Below, piece after piece: positions 1 to 7,794 of a stretch of DNA of 20,442 nucleotides. Source of the DNA: a virus; IMG/VR virus record IMGVR_UViG_3300011258_000117, positions 1-20,442 of that record; one strand, 5' to 3'. The position numbers and the translations under genes are program-made. Below the pieces are notes generated by a model that saw only the letters and a program-made list of their open reading frames with translations, was not told the origin of the DNA and searched no databases. Each line of letters begins with the position of its first letter. The stretch's first letter is position 1.

Positions 1-342
1 GCCTCTGAGATGGGTGCTATGGAGCAACTTGAGCTATGGGAGATCTATCAGGACTTCTGGTGTGAACACAAGCCGTCAATGACGTGTTACTACCGTGACC
101 ATGAGTTCCTAGAGGTGGGCCAGTGGTTGTACAACAAGTTCGACAAGATCAGTGGCGTAAGCTTCCTGCCTTACTCAGAGCATACGTACCAACAGGCTCC
201 TTATGAACCTATTGATCTAGAGACGTATGAGAAGTTGAAGGAGGAGTTTCCAGAGACCATCGACTGGAACATCTCTGAGAACTCTGACATGACCGAAGGG
301 TCACAACAGTTGGCTTGTACAGGTAATAACTGCGAGTTGTAA
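1..342 (+). CDS. nrdJ: Class II (B12-dependent) ribonucleoside-triphosphate reductase, C-terminal end (5' partial)
   Basis: The reading frame is open from base 1, so this is the last 113 residues of a longer protein; the ATG at 10 is internal. The enzyme family reduces ribonucleotides to deoxyribonucleotides with adenosylcobalamin and supplies dNTPs for phage replication. What I can see is the typical end of the monomeric Lactobacillus leichmannii-type enzyme: the segment GVSFLPYSEHTYQQAPYE, and a terminal CTGNNC motif three residues before the stop. The two cysteines, five residues apart, match the swinging redox pair that re-reduces the active site in this family. The catalytic cysteines and cobalamin-binding regions lie outside the window. 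It is the only metabolic gene seen and is on the opposite strand from the virion genes, as expected for an early or middle replication module. Identification is confident for the family, from the C-terminus only. Confidence 0.85.
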   Translation, partial: ASEMGAMEQLELWEIYQDFWCEHKPSMTCYYRDHEFLEVGQWLYNKFDKISGVSFLPYSEHTYQQAPYEPIDLETYEKLKEEFPETIDWNISENSDMTEGSQQLACTGNNCEL

Positions 343-374
343 ACAAAAGGGGGCCTTAGTGCCCCCGTTCTTTC
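341..374. terminator. Intrinsic terminator, probably bidirectional
   Basis: A perfect 6-bp GC stem pairs GGGGGC (349-354) with GCCCCC (361-366) around a 6-nt loop. Read on the minus strand it is followed by TTTTGTTT, a good U-tract, so it should end the late transcript about 150 nt past the last minus gene. On the plus strand it lies 6 nt after the reductase stop and is followed by GTTCTTTC, a weaker tract. Strong for the minus strand, plausible for the plus strand. Confidence 0.7.
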
Positions 375-385
375 AAGGTGTGTTT

Positions 386-520
386 ATGAACATTAAACGT
401 GATATTGAGATACGCATAAGAGTACTTGAGAACAAACTAACTAAGTCTATCCCCGCTGCCCGAAATAACGAGATACGGGGTGAGATCATGGGTCTGAAGT
501 GGGTACTGGAGCGTCTCTAG
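386..520 (+). CDS. Small conserved-looking phage protein, 44 aa, function unknown
   Basis: This short gene starts ATG at 386, five bases after an AAGGTG ribosome binding site, and encodes 44 residues. The product is highly charged and predicted helical (MNIKRDIEIRIRVLENKLTK at the N-terminus, then an RNNEIRGEIMGLKWVLERL end), so it may form a helical hairpin or a dimeric coil. It resembles small proteins I recall beside replication genes in marine phages, but no function is known to me. It lies downstream of the reductase hairpin and converges on the last late gene. Its TAG stop and the TAG of the opposite gene are both contained in the self-complementary CTAG at 517-520. Transcription would need read-through of the hairpin or an unseen promoter. 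Confidence 0.65.
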   Translation: MNIKRDIEIRIRVLENKLTKSIPAARNNEIRGEIMGLKWVLERL

Positions 521-3249
521 ACACCCGCTGCTCTTTTTAACTCTTTAAACAGCTTAGGATCTTCAGCCTGTAAACGCTCAAGTCTTCCTTTTGACTCTAA
601 ATTTCTGTACAAAGCACGTTTACCAGACTCAGGAAGATTACGTATTGTTTTCTTTCGCTCTTCGCTAAACATCATTTCTTTAGGCGTAACAAGAGCACCT
701 ACAGCACCTGCTTGAGCGCCTACTGTAGTGGCTGGAGTAACTCCTGCAGATTCTAAAGCTTTCCCTGCCGCTGTAGTTGCTTCACGCATAGCTGCTTGGC
801 CTTGGGTTTGCCTAGCAAGAATTCTTTGTGTTAGCTCTCTGCTTAAAATATTAGCTGTAGGAACACCAGCCAAAATTGATGCCTTAACACCTTCCGATGC
901 TTTAGGAGTTGCAAACAAAACCGCCTGTCCTAACAAAGAAGTGTTAAACAAGCTTTCAAAAACACTAGAATCAAAAGTACTAGGCATCATGTCCTTTATC
1001 ATCTTAGCTTCGTTTTGCGCTGTTGCTATTTTGGTATCAATGTCATTAAGCTGTAAAGCGTGTCTTTCTTTAGCGTCTGCTATTCTGAGCCTTAAAGATT
1101 CCCTAGCAGATTCCGATGTTTTTGCTACTTGGTCTTGTCGTCTTAGTTCTTTTATTTCTTTTGCCAGTTCTTCCTTAAGTTTCTGCTTTGATTTACTAAG
1201 TTGATTAGCTAACGAAGCTCTGTCTCTAATAGCTTGATTCGCCACCTGTTTTACTTGGTCATCAGCCAGATCAAGTATATTAGCTTTGTTTTGGTCATTG
1301 ACCTTAGCAAGTTTTTGTGCTTCGGCCTGCAGCCTTCCTTTACCTCTGGCAGCAAACCTTGGGCTATAGCTACGAACAGCATCTAAGTACTCAGTTGCAG
1401 TGAATGCCCCCGCTTTAGCATTTCCTCCTGAAGCTTTAGCAATAGCGTCATCTACAGTGCTACGTATGCTCCATGCTTTTCGGTCAGCAGCAAACTGCGC
1501 AGCTTCTTTTTTACTCAGACCTTTTTCTAAAATGTCATGGAAGTAGTCTTGTACTTCAGCAGAAAATCTTCTAGTGGAGATGCTTTCGTTACTCAGGCTG
1601 TTAATAGCTCTGCCAATGTTGCTCCTAAGTTGTAACAAGTCTTCACCCTTCATTACGCCGTCAGGAGCTTTTGTTGCTATTTCTTCAGTAACATATATTT
1701 TAATACTACGCAACAGACTTCCGCTTTCAGTACCTATCAAAGCTAACTCAGGATGGTTTGCAGCAATCTTATCAATGAAAGAAGAAGCGTCTTCTGGGTT
1801 TAAAGAGTACTGCTTGCCGTGTGCTGTTTTAAAACCGTACTTTCTCCAAAAGTCGTCCAAAGCAGCGTTAGCGTCTTGAGGATCTAACATCCCTAAATCA
1901 TTAATCATTTCATTCGGAGTTCCGGGAGGTGCCGCCTGACGTAAGGCATCACCACGGAAAGCCGCATTAGCTGCGTTTACTGTTGCGTCAGCTTCTTTAA
2001 CCGCTAAAGTTTTCGCTACGTCTGCATTTTGTTTAGCTTCCTGTAGAAGCAAAAGCTCGTTGTCGTACTCCTCTTTAAGTTTTCCAGTAGCTTTGCTTGA
2101 AAGAAGTTTAACTTGTGCTATTTGCTCATCTAACTTAAGAGCCATTTGATCTAAGTTTTCTTTAGATGTTGTTTTTATAATTTCTTTTGCTCGTTTAGTT
2201 TGAGCAGCAGCGTCAGCAGCGAACTCTTCTCCTGCCTTCTTAGCCATCGCTGGAGTAAGCGCACGGCCTGCCATCTTTCTTGCCTGCTGCTCTGTCAGCG
2301 TACGTCCTCCGTAAGCCTTAGACACTACACTTTTGTAAACCTGTGCTAAACCGTGCTCAGTAAACATGAGGTTAACAAAGTCACCACCTTTGCCTACCTG
2401 TTGAGCCATTTTGTTTTCAGTAGCAAGGTCGTAAGTTTTTTTAGCTCCTGCAAAAGCAAAAGGAACGGCAGCAGAAATACCTGCAGTAAAGGCAGCGTTC
2501 TTAAGTTTTTCTTCTGTGGTTTCTCCTTCGTACCCTATGACAGCGCCTTCAGCGCCGACAACTCCTGCAGTAGCCACTGGTGTTGGGCTTTTGGATACTA
2601 TTTCAGCCACCTTACCGGACACAGGAACACCAAAGGCTTTGCCCGCTGCCTGCTGTCTGCCTAACTGTTGTGCAAGTTGTGCCGCCTCGTCTGCTCGTGG
2701 AGCAAAAGAACCGCCTAAAGTAGCAGCAACTTCGTCTGAAACTTTAGCAGCCTGAGCACCTTGGCGTATTCTTGCGGCTTGACTAAGTAACTGTCCCCCT
2801 GCTACAGAGGCAGGAGACGCAAAACTACCGGCAATGTTAGCTGTTGTTGCTACTACAGGTCTTCTTTCGGCAAACTCAGCAGACTCTGCCTCAAGCTTAG
2901 TCAACATGTCTTCACGTATATCAGAGACACTACGTCCTTCAAACAACTCAGGATAGATGACTTTAACGGCTACAGCAGAAACATAACTACCAACTTCTTC
3001 CGCCTTATTGAGCCACATTCCGTCTACAAAAGCACGAGCAGCCAACTCAAGGTCGCTTGTGCCAAGCCTTCCTGAGTCTACTTTTTCAGTTACTGCCTGC
3101 ATGTGTTCCGCTACGTACTGCTCTTGCCTTTCTACTACAGGTAAAGCAGCAACGCCTAGTGGGTTTGTAAAAGCTTCCCCTGATGCTGAAAGAGCCAAAG
3201 GATTGTCTTCAGACATTTCTTGACCTGTAAGTGCGCTTTTTATAGCCAT
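517..3249 (-). CDS. Large internal virion-like protein, 910 aa (putative ejection protein)
   Basis: This is the last gene of the late block. I place the start at ATG 3249 (MAIKSALTGQ) because an AAAGAGG site lies five bases upstream; the frame stays open to 3285, but that would overlap the preceding gene. The product is rich in Ala, Lys, Gln and Glu. It has a weakly hydrophobic Ala/Gly stretch about a third of the way in (AAFTAGISAAVPFAFAGAKK). A long charged coiled-coil segment follows at about residues 330-430, with a second near residues 680-780. It has no enzymatic motif that I recognise, and no peptidoglycan hydrolase motif. Size, composition and position after the adaptor and nozzle genes resemble the internal or ejection proteins of short-tailed phages (the role of T7 gp14-16 or P22 gp7/16/20). 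That role is inferred from context, not from a recognised domain. Confidence 0.6.
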   Translation of the reverse strand: MAIKSALTGQEMSEDNPLALSASGEAFTNPLGVAALPVVERQEQYVAEHMQAVTEKVDSGRLGTSDLELAARAFVDGMWLNKAEEVGSYVSAVAVKVIYPELFEGRSVSDIREDMLTKLEAESAEFAERRPVVATTANIAGSFASPASVAGGQLLSQAARIRQGAQAAKVSDEVAATLGGSFAPRADEAAQLAQQLGRQQAAGKAFGVPVSGKVAEIVSKSPTPVATAGVVGAEGAVIGYEGETTEEKLKNAAFTAGISAAVPFAFAGAKKTYDLATENKMAQQVGKGGDFVNLMFTEHGLAQVYKSVVSKAYGGRTLTEQQARKMAGRALTPAMAKKAGEEFAADAAAQTKRAKEIIKTTSKENLDQMALKLDEQIAQVKLLSSKATGKLKEEYDNELLLLQEAKQNADVAKTLAVKEADATVNAANAAFRGDALRQAAPPGTPNEMINDLGMLDPQDANAALDDFWRKYGFKTAHGKQYSLNPEDASSFIDKIAANHPELALIGTESGSLLRSIKIYVTEEIATKAPDGVMKGEDLLQLRSNIGRAINSLSNESISTRRFSAEVQDYFHDILEKGLSKKEAAQFAADRKAWSIRSTVDDAIAKASGGNAKAGAFTATEYLDAVRSYSPRFAARGKGRLQAEAQKLAKVNDQNKANILDLADDQVKQVANQAIRDRASLANQLSKSKQKLKEELAKEIKELRRQDQVAKTSESARESLRLRIADAKERHALQLNDIDTKIATAQNEAKMIKDMMPSTFDSSVFESLFNTSLLGQAVLFATPKASEGVKASILAGVPTANILSRELTQRILARQTQGQAAMREATTAAGKALESAGVTPATTVGAQAGAVGALVTPKEMMFSEERKKTIRNLPESGKRALYRNLESKGRLERLQAEDPKLFKELKRAAGV

Positions 3250-3259
3250 GTTAGCCTCT

Positions 3260-4492
3260 TTATCGTGAGTAGTAAGTAGGAACAAAACCTAAGGCTTCTT
3301 GTAAGTATCTTTTTTTATCTTCTTCAGAGTACAAAGGATTTCCTTGTTGATCTGTTGCGTTTTCTACCTTATTCCTAAACTCAGTCATTACGTTGGCGTA
3401 CTTTCTTTTTTCGTACTCAAAACCAGAAGTAGTTGCTTCTATACCGTTTTCTACTTGTTTGTTTATGTGTTGTTGAAACAGTGCTGACATGTCTGATTGA
3501 GCAGCTAAATACGTTTCTTCTGCTTCCAAGTAACGGATAATTTCCGCAGAGCCTGCAGTTTCTGAAGGAAAACCTTGACTAAAAATTCTAACATCAGTAT
3601 CAGAAGCAACACCCGGAGGAAGACCTAGCACAATGTCAGTGTTTCTTTTCCTTAAAAAGTCTGTCTTTTGTTGCTCTTCAGCGTCACGTAAACCAGCAAA
3701 ATCTAAAACTTGGGTTCTTAAAGTGCTTAAAACGCCTTCTGTTTTTTGATCGCCAGCTATTAAGTCGTCTTTTAATTTTCTTGCCCTTCCAAATTCAATA
3801 GTAGCTTTTCCAGAATCAACGTCCATGTCAATGATTCGTTTTTCTACGTTAGGTGGTATACTTCCTCTTTCTTTAGGGTCTTGAGCAAGTCTCAAGGCGC
3901 TTGTATCTATGTTGCCTTCAGCGTCTCTTTTAATTGTTGTAGGGTCGTACTTACCGCCTTTAAGCAGGTCAGCATACAGCGTGTTTTGTTGTTCTTTAAA
4001 AGGAGCTCTTGCTAATACTTCGCCAGTAGCTTTGTCCGCTAAAACACCCCCAGCAGAAATAACTGTTGTGTCTCTTCCTTTAGGCGTCAAGTACTGCTGG
4101 AGTTCTTCCGCAGACATACTAGTAATTCTAGCTGCTTCTGCTGAGTAATTTTCTATTGACTCGTTGTCTCTAGCTTTTTTAAGCGCAGCGCCCATTAAAC
4201 GACTTTTTGTTGCAGTGTCTTCAGCAGCTTTAGTTGCAGCCTGCTTTTGTTGCATAGCAGTAGCACCAGTAGCAGAAGCTTCAGTTACCTGACCACGCTG
4301 CATCTGAAGCCTTGCAAGCGCCTCGTTGTACTCAGGAGTACCGGGCACTAAGCCACCTAGCATCTGTTGTTCCTGACGTTTTTCTGCTATCTGTCTAGGC
4401 CTAGCACCTAACTGCTGTGCAGCAGAAAACAACCCTTTTTGATAAGAAGGTTGCAAAAGCCCCTGTATAAATTGTTGTCCGAATCTAGCCAC
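3260..4492 (-). CDS. Internal virion-like protein, 410 aa (putative)
   Basis: The start is chosen as GTG 4492 (MARFGQQFIQ). A GGAGG site sits six bases upstream and the preceding gene's TAA ends at 4495, giving a 2-nt gap. An upstream in-frame TTG at 4522 has no such site and would overlap the previous gene. The protein is soluble and mostly helical by composition. An N-terminal Gln/Arg-rich helical region (about residues 20-110) is followed by a middle domain with RAPFKEQQNTLYADLLKGGKY and a C-terminal helical part ending TYYSR. I recognise the pattern as common in uncultured marine phages in this genome position, but not a named domain. It lies between two other Ala/Gln-rich large proteins and is probably part of the same virion sub-assembly. 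Function is inferred only. Confidence 0.6.
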   Translation of the reverse strand: MARFGQQFIQGLLQPSYQKGLFSAAQQLGARPRQIAEKRQEQQMLGGLVPGTPEYNEALARLQMQRGQVTEASATGATAMQQKQAATKAAEDTATKSRLMGAALKKARDNESIENYSAEAARITSMSAEELQQYLTPKGRDTTVISAGGVLADKATGEVLARAPFKEQQNTLYADLLKGGKYDPTTIKRDAEGNIDTSALRLAQDPKERGSIPPNVEKRIIDMDVDSGKATIEFGRARKLKDDLIAGDQKTEGVLSTLRTQVLDFAGLRDAEEQQKTDFLRKRNTDIVLGLPPGVASDTDVRIFSQGFPSETAGSAEIIRYLEAEETYLAAQSDMSALFQQHINKQVENGIEATTSGFEYEKRKYANVMTEFRNKVENATDQQGNPLYSEEDKKRYLQEALGFVPTYYSR

Positions 4493-4494
4493 GA

Positions 4495-5610
4495 TTAACC
4501 TCCAAAGAGCCTTGACCACCAAGTGCCGTCATTGTTGCTGTCTGTAATTCCTATTACGTCTGTGATAGAGCCTAAGAGTCCACCTCCGCCTCCACCAGAG
4601 CCACCGCCCGCTGCTCCTCCTCCAGTACCACCTACAAAGGTAGGCTGTAGAGACTGTTGTAAAAGACCTGTACCGATCTGTCCCATGAGGTTAGCTTGAC
4701 CAACACCTGAAGACAGTAATGCCTCAAGACCGCTCATTTCAGCTTCACCAAACAAACCTGCTCCTGTTAACTGCCCACGTTGTGCAAGCTGAGAAGTAGT
4801 CAAGGCAGGCTCTGCCGCAGCAAGTAATTGACCTTGTGGTACATAACCAGAGCCCAAGAACTGTCCGCCTAGTTGTGCCTGTTGCATTTGCTCTGCTTGC
4901 GCCTGTTGCATTGCAGCCAACATAGCTCTGTCACGAGATTCCTGTATTGCTGCTTCTTGAGCCATGAGTTCTGGCGTAGCGCCGCCATAGGCTGCTGAAG
5001 ACGTTCCTAAGCGACCCTGAGCCGCTAGGCGCTCTTCCAAGGCTAAACGCTGTCGTTGCTCTTCAGGACGTTGTGCAGCCCTCATGCGCTCAAACACAGC
5101 CTGCTCACGAGCATCTAAAGGTTGCTGTGCTTGTCCATAGAAGTCTCTTGCTCCTCCTAGAAGTTGATTCTGAAGAGCCTGCTCTTGCGGAGATAGGGTC
5201 ATTGTAGTGCCACCTTCAGGCCCTACCCCCATCATTCCACCAGTAGAAGTAGTAACAGTAAACGGTCTGAACTCTGTTTGAGTTAAACCCTCACGAGCAA
5301 TTCCGGAAGCCTCACGTCTAGCTCGTTCACCAACGCTTCCAAGACGGTCATACGCTTGCTGTGCCAAAAGCGCTCCTGTACCAGCGCCCAAGGCTTGTTG
5401 ACCTCCGGTGCTGCCTAGGAAGTTTCCTATGTTGTCTACAATGCCACCCATAGTGTTAAAAAAGCCGCCTCCGGGTGCCGGTAAGGTCCCAACCGCTGAA
5501 GCCATTTGTTGAGGAGTTAACCCTGTTTGTGACGTATAGGCTACTGAAGGCATTTGAAACAAAGGCGTACCTGTTGTTGGATTCATGTTTAAATTTTGAG
5601 CAGTTGTCAT
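4495..5610 (-). CDS. Gln/Gly-rich virion-associated protein, 371 aa (putative)
   Basis: The start ATG at 5610 overlaps the preceding stop as ATGA, and only a weak AGG lies upstream, so translation is probably coupled. The N-terminal 90 residues contain Gly-rich weakly hydrophobic segments (GGGFFNTMGGIVDNIGNFLG). A characteristic motif FRPFTVTTSTGG follows near residue 115. Then comes a long Gln/Ala/Arg helical region with RPEEQRQRLALEERLAAQGR (about 175-195) and AMLAAMQQAQAEQMQQAQLGG. A Gly-only linker near residues 330-345 precedes an acidic tail ending WWSRLFGG. The same motif order occurs in a widespread but uncharacterised marine phage family. A membrane-interacting or DNA-ejection role fits the composition and the neighbours, but nothing in the sequence proves it. 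Confidence 0.6.
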   Translation of the reverse strand: MTTAQNLNMNPTTGTPLFQMPSVAYTSQTGLTPQQMASAVGTLPAPGGGFFNTMGGIVDNIGNFLGSTGGQQALGAGTGALLAQQAYDRLGSVGERARREASGIAREGLTQTEFRPFTVTTSTGGMMGVGPEGGTTMTLSPQEQALQNQLLGGARDFYGQAQQPLDAREQAVFERMRAAQRPEEQRQRLALEERLAAQGRLGTSSAAYGGATPELMAQEAAIQESRDRAMLAAMQQAQAEQMQQAQLGGQFLGSGYVPQGQLLAAAEPALTTSQLAQRGQLTGAGLFGEAEMSGLEALLSSGVGQANLMGQIGTGLLQQSLQPTFVGGTGGGAAGGGSGGGGGGLLGSITDVIGITDSNNDGTWWSRLFGG

Positions 5611-7145
5611 AATGTTTTACCTATTAGCGCTAGTAGGTTAATCTCTTGTAGTGACAATGCAAAACCATTGATGTCTGACTCAAGACCGACAACAACAGTT
5701 GTACCACTGCCTACAGCATTCAAGCTGCGTTGGTTAGTAAGTTCACCACCAGTAAACTCTGATAGTGGGTTAGAATTTTCGCCAAACTCGTTGACGGCAT
5801 AAAAAGCAGGATTTTGGTTACCTACTGTAAACTCTGTTGTCCTGTAGGACGTACCAAAGTCGTATGCAAACTTCATAAACACGGTAGCACTGTTTGCACC
5901 TACCAGTGTTGGCTTAATCTTCTTAAGAATCTTAAGACGAGAAGTATCACCAAATGTCAAGCTAGGGCTAAAGTACTTAAAGCGATACCTTGTGCCGTTA
6001 TCAGAATAGCCTTTGTACTCACTAACACCGTTTGTTGTTCCTACGTACAGAGTACCATCAGTTAGTCTTTCGTAAGCTGTAAAGATAGAGCCGGGCCAAC
6101 GTGTTACCCTGTACGACCCGTCTTCTAATGTTCCTCGAACGTCGAAGCAGAAGGTTGTTTTCTGACCAACAAATGTTAACAAATAAAAGTTTTCTTCAGG
6201 GCTGTAGATAGATCTAAAGAACTCTGTTTCACTTTGTATTAGACTAATGATGTCCTTTGTAATCGTACGGGATAACGTACTGATAGGCATTGACTTTTCT
6301 TGTATAGTACGTCCAAAGCTACGCAAGCCTGTATGTGACAAGAAGATAACGTCTGTACCTGTCTGTTGTACTGTGTCTCTGTCTACACACCCTACGCCAG
6401 CTACAGTGTCTGACAGGGACATCGTTGCTGGTGCTTCTGCTCCTTGGTATACAACAATGCTGTGCTGTCCAAAGATGATTAACAGTCCGTTGTGTGCTGC
6501 TAGTGACACAACCTCGTCATAACCGTCAGGCCATACTTTTGAAAGATTAATGCTACCACTAGTGCCGCCTGTCCAGTTCTGTCCGATCAAAAGATCAGAC
6601 CAGTAAACAGTAGACTTGTTATCAGTTACGTCAGCACACCAAAGACGACCGTAAGCAGCAAGAACTTCATTAGCCTTTGGAATGTCACTTGCACCTGACG
6701 CTCCAGCAAGTGTTGACATTTTCTGTACTGCACTGCTAGAGTTACTATAAACTAAAGGTTCATAACCACGCTGAAAGAAATAGATGCTGTCATTAAAGTC
6801 AACCATCTTCCAGTTGTCAGTAGTAATGGTGTAGCTTCCGGGTGTCTCATCTACTAATGTAGTTGTGCCACTAATAATCTTGTTGTTGCCAACAGAGAAG
6901 ATCTTACTGTTACCAGCGTTGTCTCTAAACTCTCTAATAGCACGTAGCGTCTCAGTGCTAAGAACAGTCTTATTTGTGGTAATAACGTCGTAGCCTTTAC
7001 GTGCAGCAATACGACCACGTTTGTCAATAACTGCGTTATCTGCAATCTCAGCAAACGACGGATCTTGAGCCAACGGCGAATCTTCGGTGTTAATACCTTT
7101 GAAGGCCGGGGCTACAAGATTAATACTACGTAGTTCTTGTGACAT
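5607..7145 (-). CDS. Tail nozzle / tubular-type protein, 512 aa (putative)
   Basis: The N-terminus (LVAPAFKGINTEDSPLAQDP, then AEIADNAVIDKRGRIAARKG) is typical of tail-completion proteins of short-tailed phages. This type begins with a strand that anchors it on the adaptor ring and then describes where each 'node' starts. The rest is rich in short beta strands with repeated aromatic/Gly turns (for example GRLWCADVTDNKSTVYWSDL and HNGLLIIFGQHSIVVYQGAE). That fits a beta-propeller-like fold like that of T7 gp12 and P22 gp10-type nozzle proteins. It follows the adaptor gene with a single intergenic base, and adaptor-then-nozzle order is normal in podoviruses. Assignment to nozzle is by motif memory and gene order. 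An alternative is a general stopper or receptor-binding structural protein. Confidence 0.6.
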   Translation of the reverse strand: MSQELRSINLVAPAFKGINTEDSPLAQDPSFAEIADNAVIDKRGRIAARKGYDVITTNKTVLSTETLRAIREFRDNAGNSKIFSVGNNKIISGTTTLVDETPGSYTITTDNWKMVDFNDSIYFFQRGYEPLVYSNSSSAVQKMSTLAGASGASDIPKANEVLAAYGRLWCADVTDNKSTVYWSDLLIGQNWTGGTSGSINLSKVWPDGYDEVVSLAAHNGLLIIFGQHSIVVYQGAEAPATMSLSDTVAGVGCVDRDTVQQTGTDVIFLSHTGLRSFGRTIQEKSMPISTLSRTITKDIISLIQSETEFFRSIYSPEENFYLLTFVGQKTTFCFDVRGTLEDGSYRVTRWPGSIFTAYERLTDGTLYVGTTNGVSEYKGYSDNGTRYRFKYFSPSLTFGDTSRLKILKKIKPTLVGANSATVFMKFAYDFGTSYRTTEFTVGNQNPAFYAVNEFGENSNPLSEFTGGELTNQRSLNAVGSGTTVVVGLESDINGFALSLQEINLLALIGKTL

Positions 7146-7146
7146 A

Positions 7147-7794
7147 TTAGATAGTCCTAAAGATCATCTCTTCTGGATGCTTTGCTGCGTCAATAGCAAT
7201 AGCGTCTGATAGGTACTTGTCAGCAATAGCAAAGTATTCAGCAGTAGAAGTACCACCTGTCTCACCACGCTCACGAGCCAATAAAGCTACTGCAAGGTGA
7301 ATCACAGGCTTTGATGGAACAAGAAGAACGTCTGCATTGTTAGACAAATCTGCTTGTCTTTTTATAACATCAAATCGTAAACTGTACACGCCGTCAGGCT
7401 TAGGGTTAACAAGTACCTGAGTGTCTCCGTTAGCGTCTAGACCGTGGTAAGTGTAGTACTGAGGAGCGCCAGAGGTTTCATTAGATATGTACAAACGGTT
7501 GTTAAACCAGTCTTTTGTCTGGTAGCTAAAGAAACAGTCTTGAGTATCATTAAGCGCAGACATGACTTTTACGTTGTCACCACAGCCTGCTAGCGAGTAA
7601 AGGTTGTCTCCTTCTACGGTTTCAATAACAAGAGTAGTGCGTAATGCAGACCAATCAGAAGCCTCTTCAACAATGGTCTTAGCGTCGTTAATAAAGTCAC
7701 CAGCCATCTTAGAGTAGGTGCTTTCGTTAACACTGTTAACTTCTTCTTCACGCAAACGGCGCAACACGTTGTTCATTATGTTTAAATATGTCAT
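7147..7794 (-). CDS. Head-to-tail adaptor protein, 215 aa (gp4/gp11-like, putative)
   Basis: The length (215 aa) and an all-helical N-terminus (MTYLNIMNNVLRRLREEEVN, then FINDAKTIVEEASDWSALR) match portal-bound adaptor proteins of short-tailed phages. In that family helices pack under the portal ring and a beta region contacts the nozzle. A middle beta segment contains GAPQYYTYHGLDANGDTQVL. A C-terminal helical part (LAVALLARERGETGGTSTAEYFAIADKYLSDAIA) follows, with the usual 'R-x-E-x-G-G' turn before the last helix. ATG 7794 overlaps the TGA of the preceding gene (ATGA), and the next gene begins one base after its stop. Its pairing with the nozzle-type gene supports the call. Confidence 0.65.
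   Translation of the reverse strand: MTYLNIMNNVLRRLREEEVNSVNESTYSKMAGDFINDAKTIVEEASDWSALRTTLVIETVEGDNLYSLAGCGDNVKVMSALNDTQDCFFSYQTKDWFNNRLYISNETSGAPQYYTYHGLDANGDTQVLVNPKPDGVYSLRFDVIKRQADLSNNADVLLVPSKPVIHLAVALLARERGETGGTSTAEYFAIADKYLSDAIAIDAAKHPEEMIFRTI

Noticed and set aside
728-1204. 158-codon plus-strand open frame opposite the 910-aa gene
   Set aside because: Its composition mirrors the antisense of an Ala/Lys-rich coiled coil, with no ribosome binding site or recognisable domain.
3250-3285. Upstream start at 3285 for the 910-aa protein
   Set aside because: It overlaps the end of the previous gene; ATG 3249 has AAAGAGG at five bases.
4493-4522. TTG start at 4522 for the 410-aa protein
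   Set aside because: It overlaps the previous gene and lacks a ribosome binding site; GTG 4492 has GGAGG at six bases.
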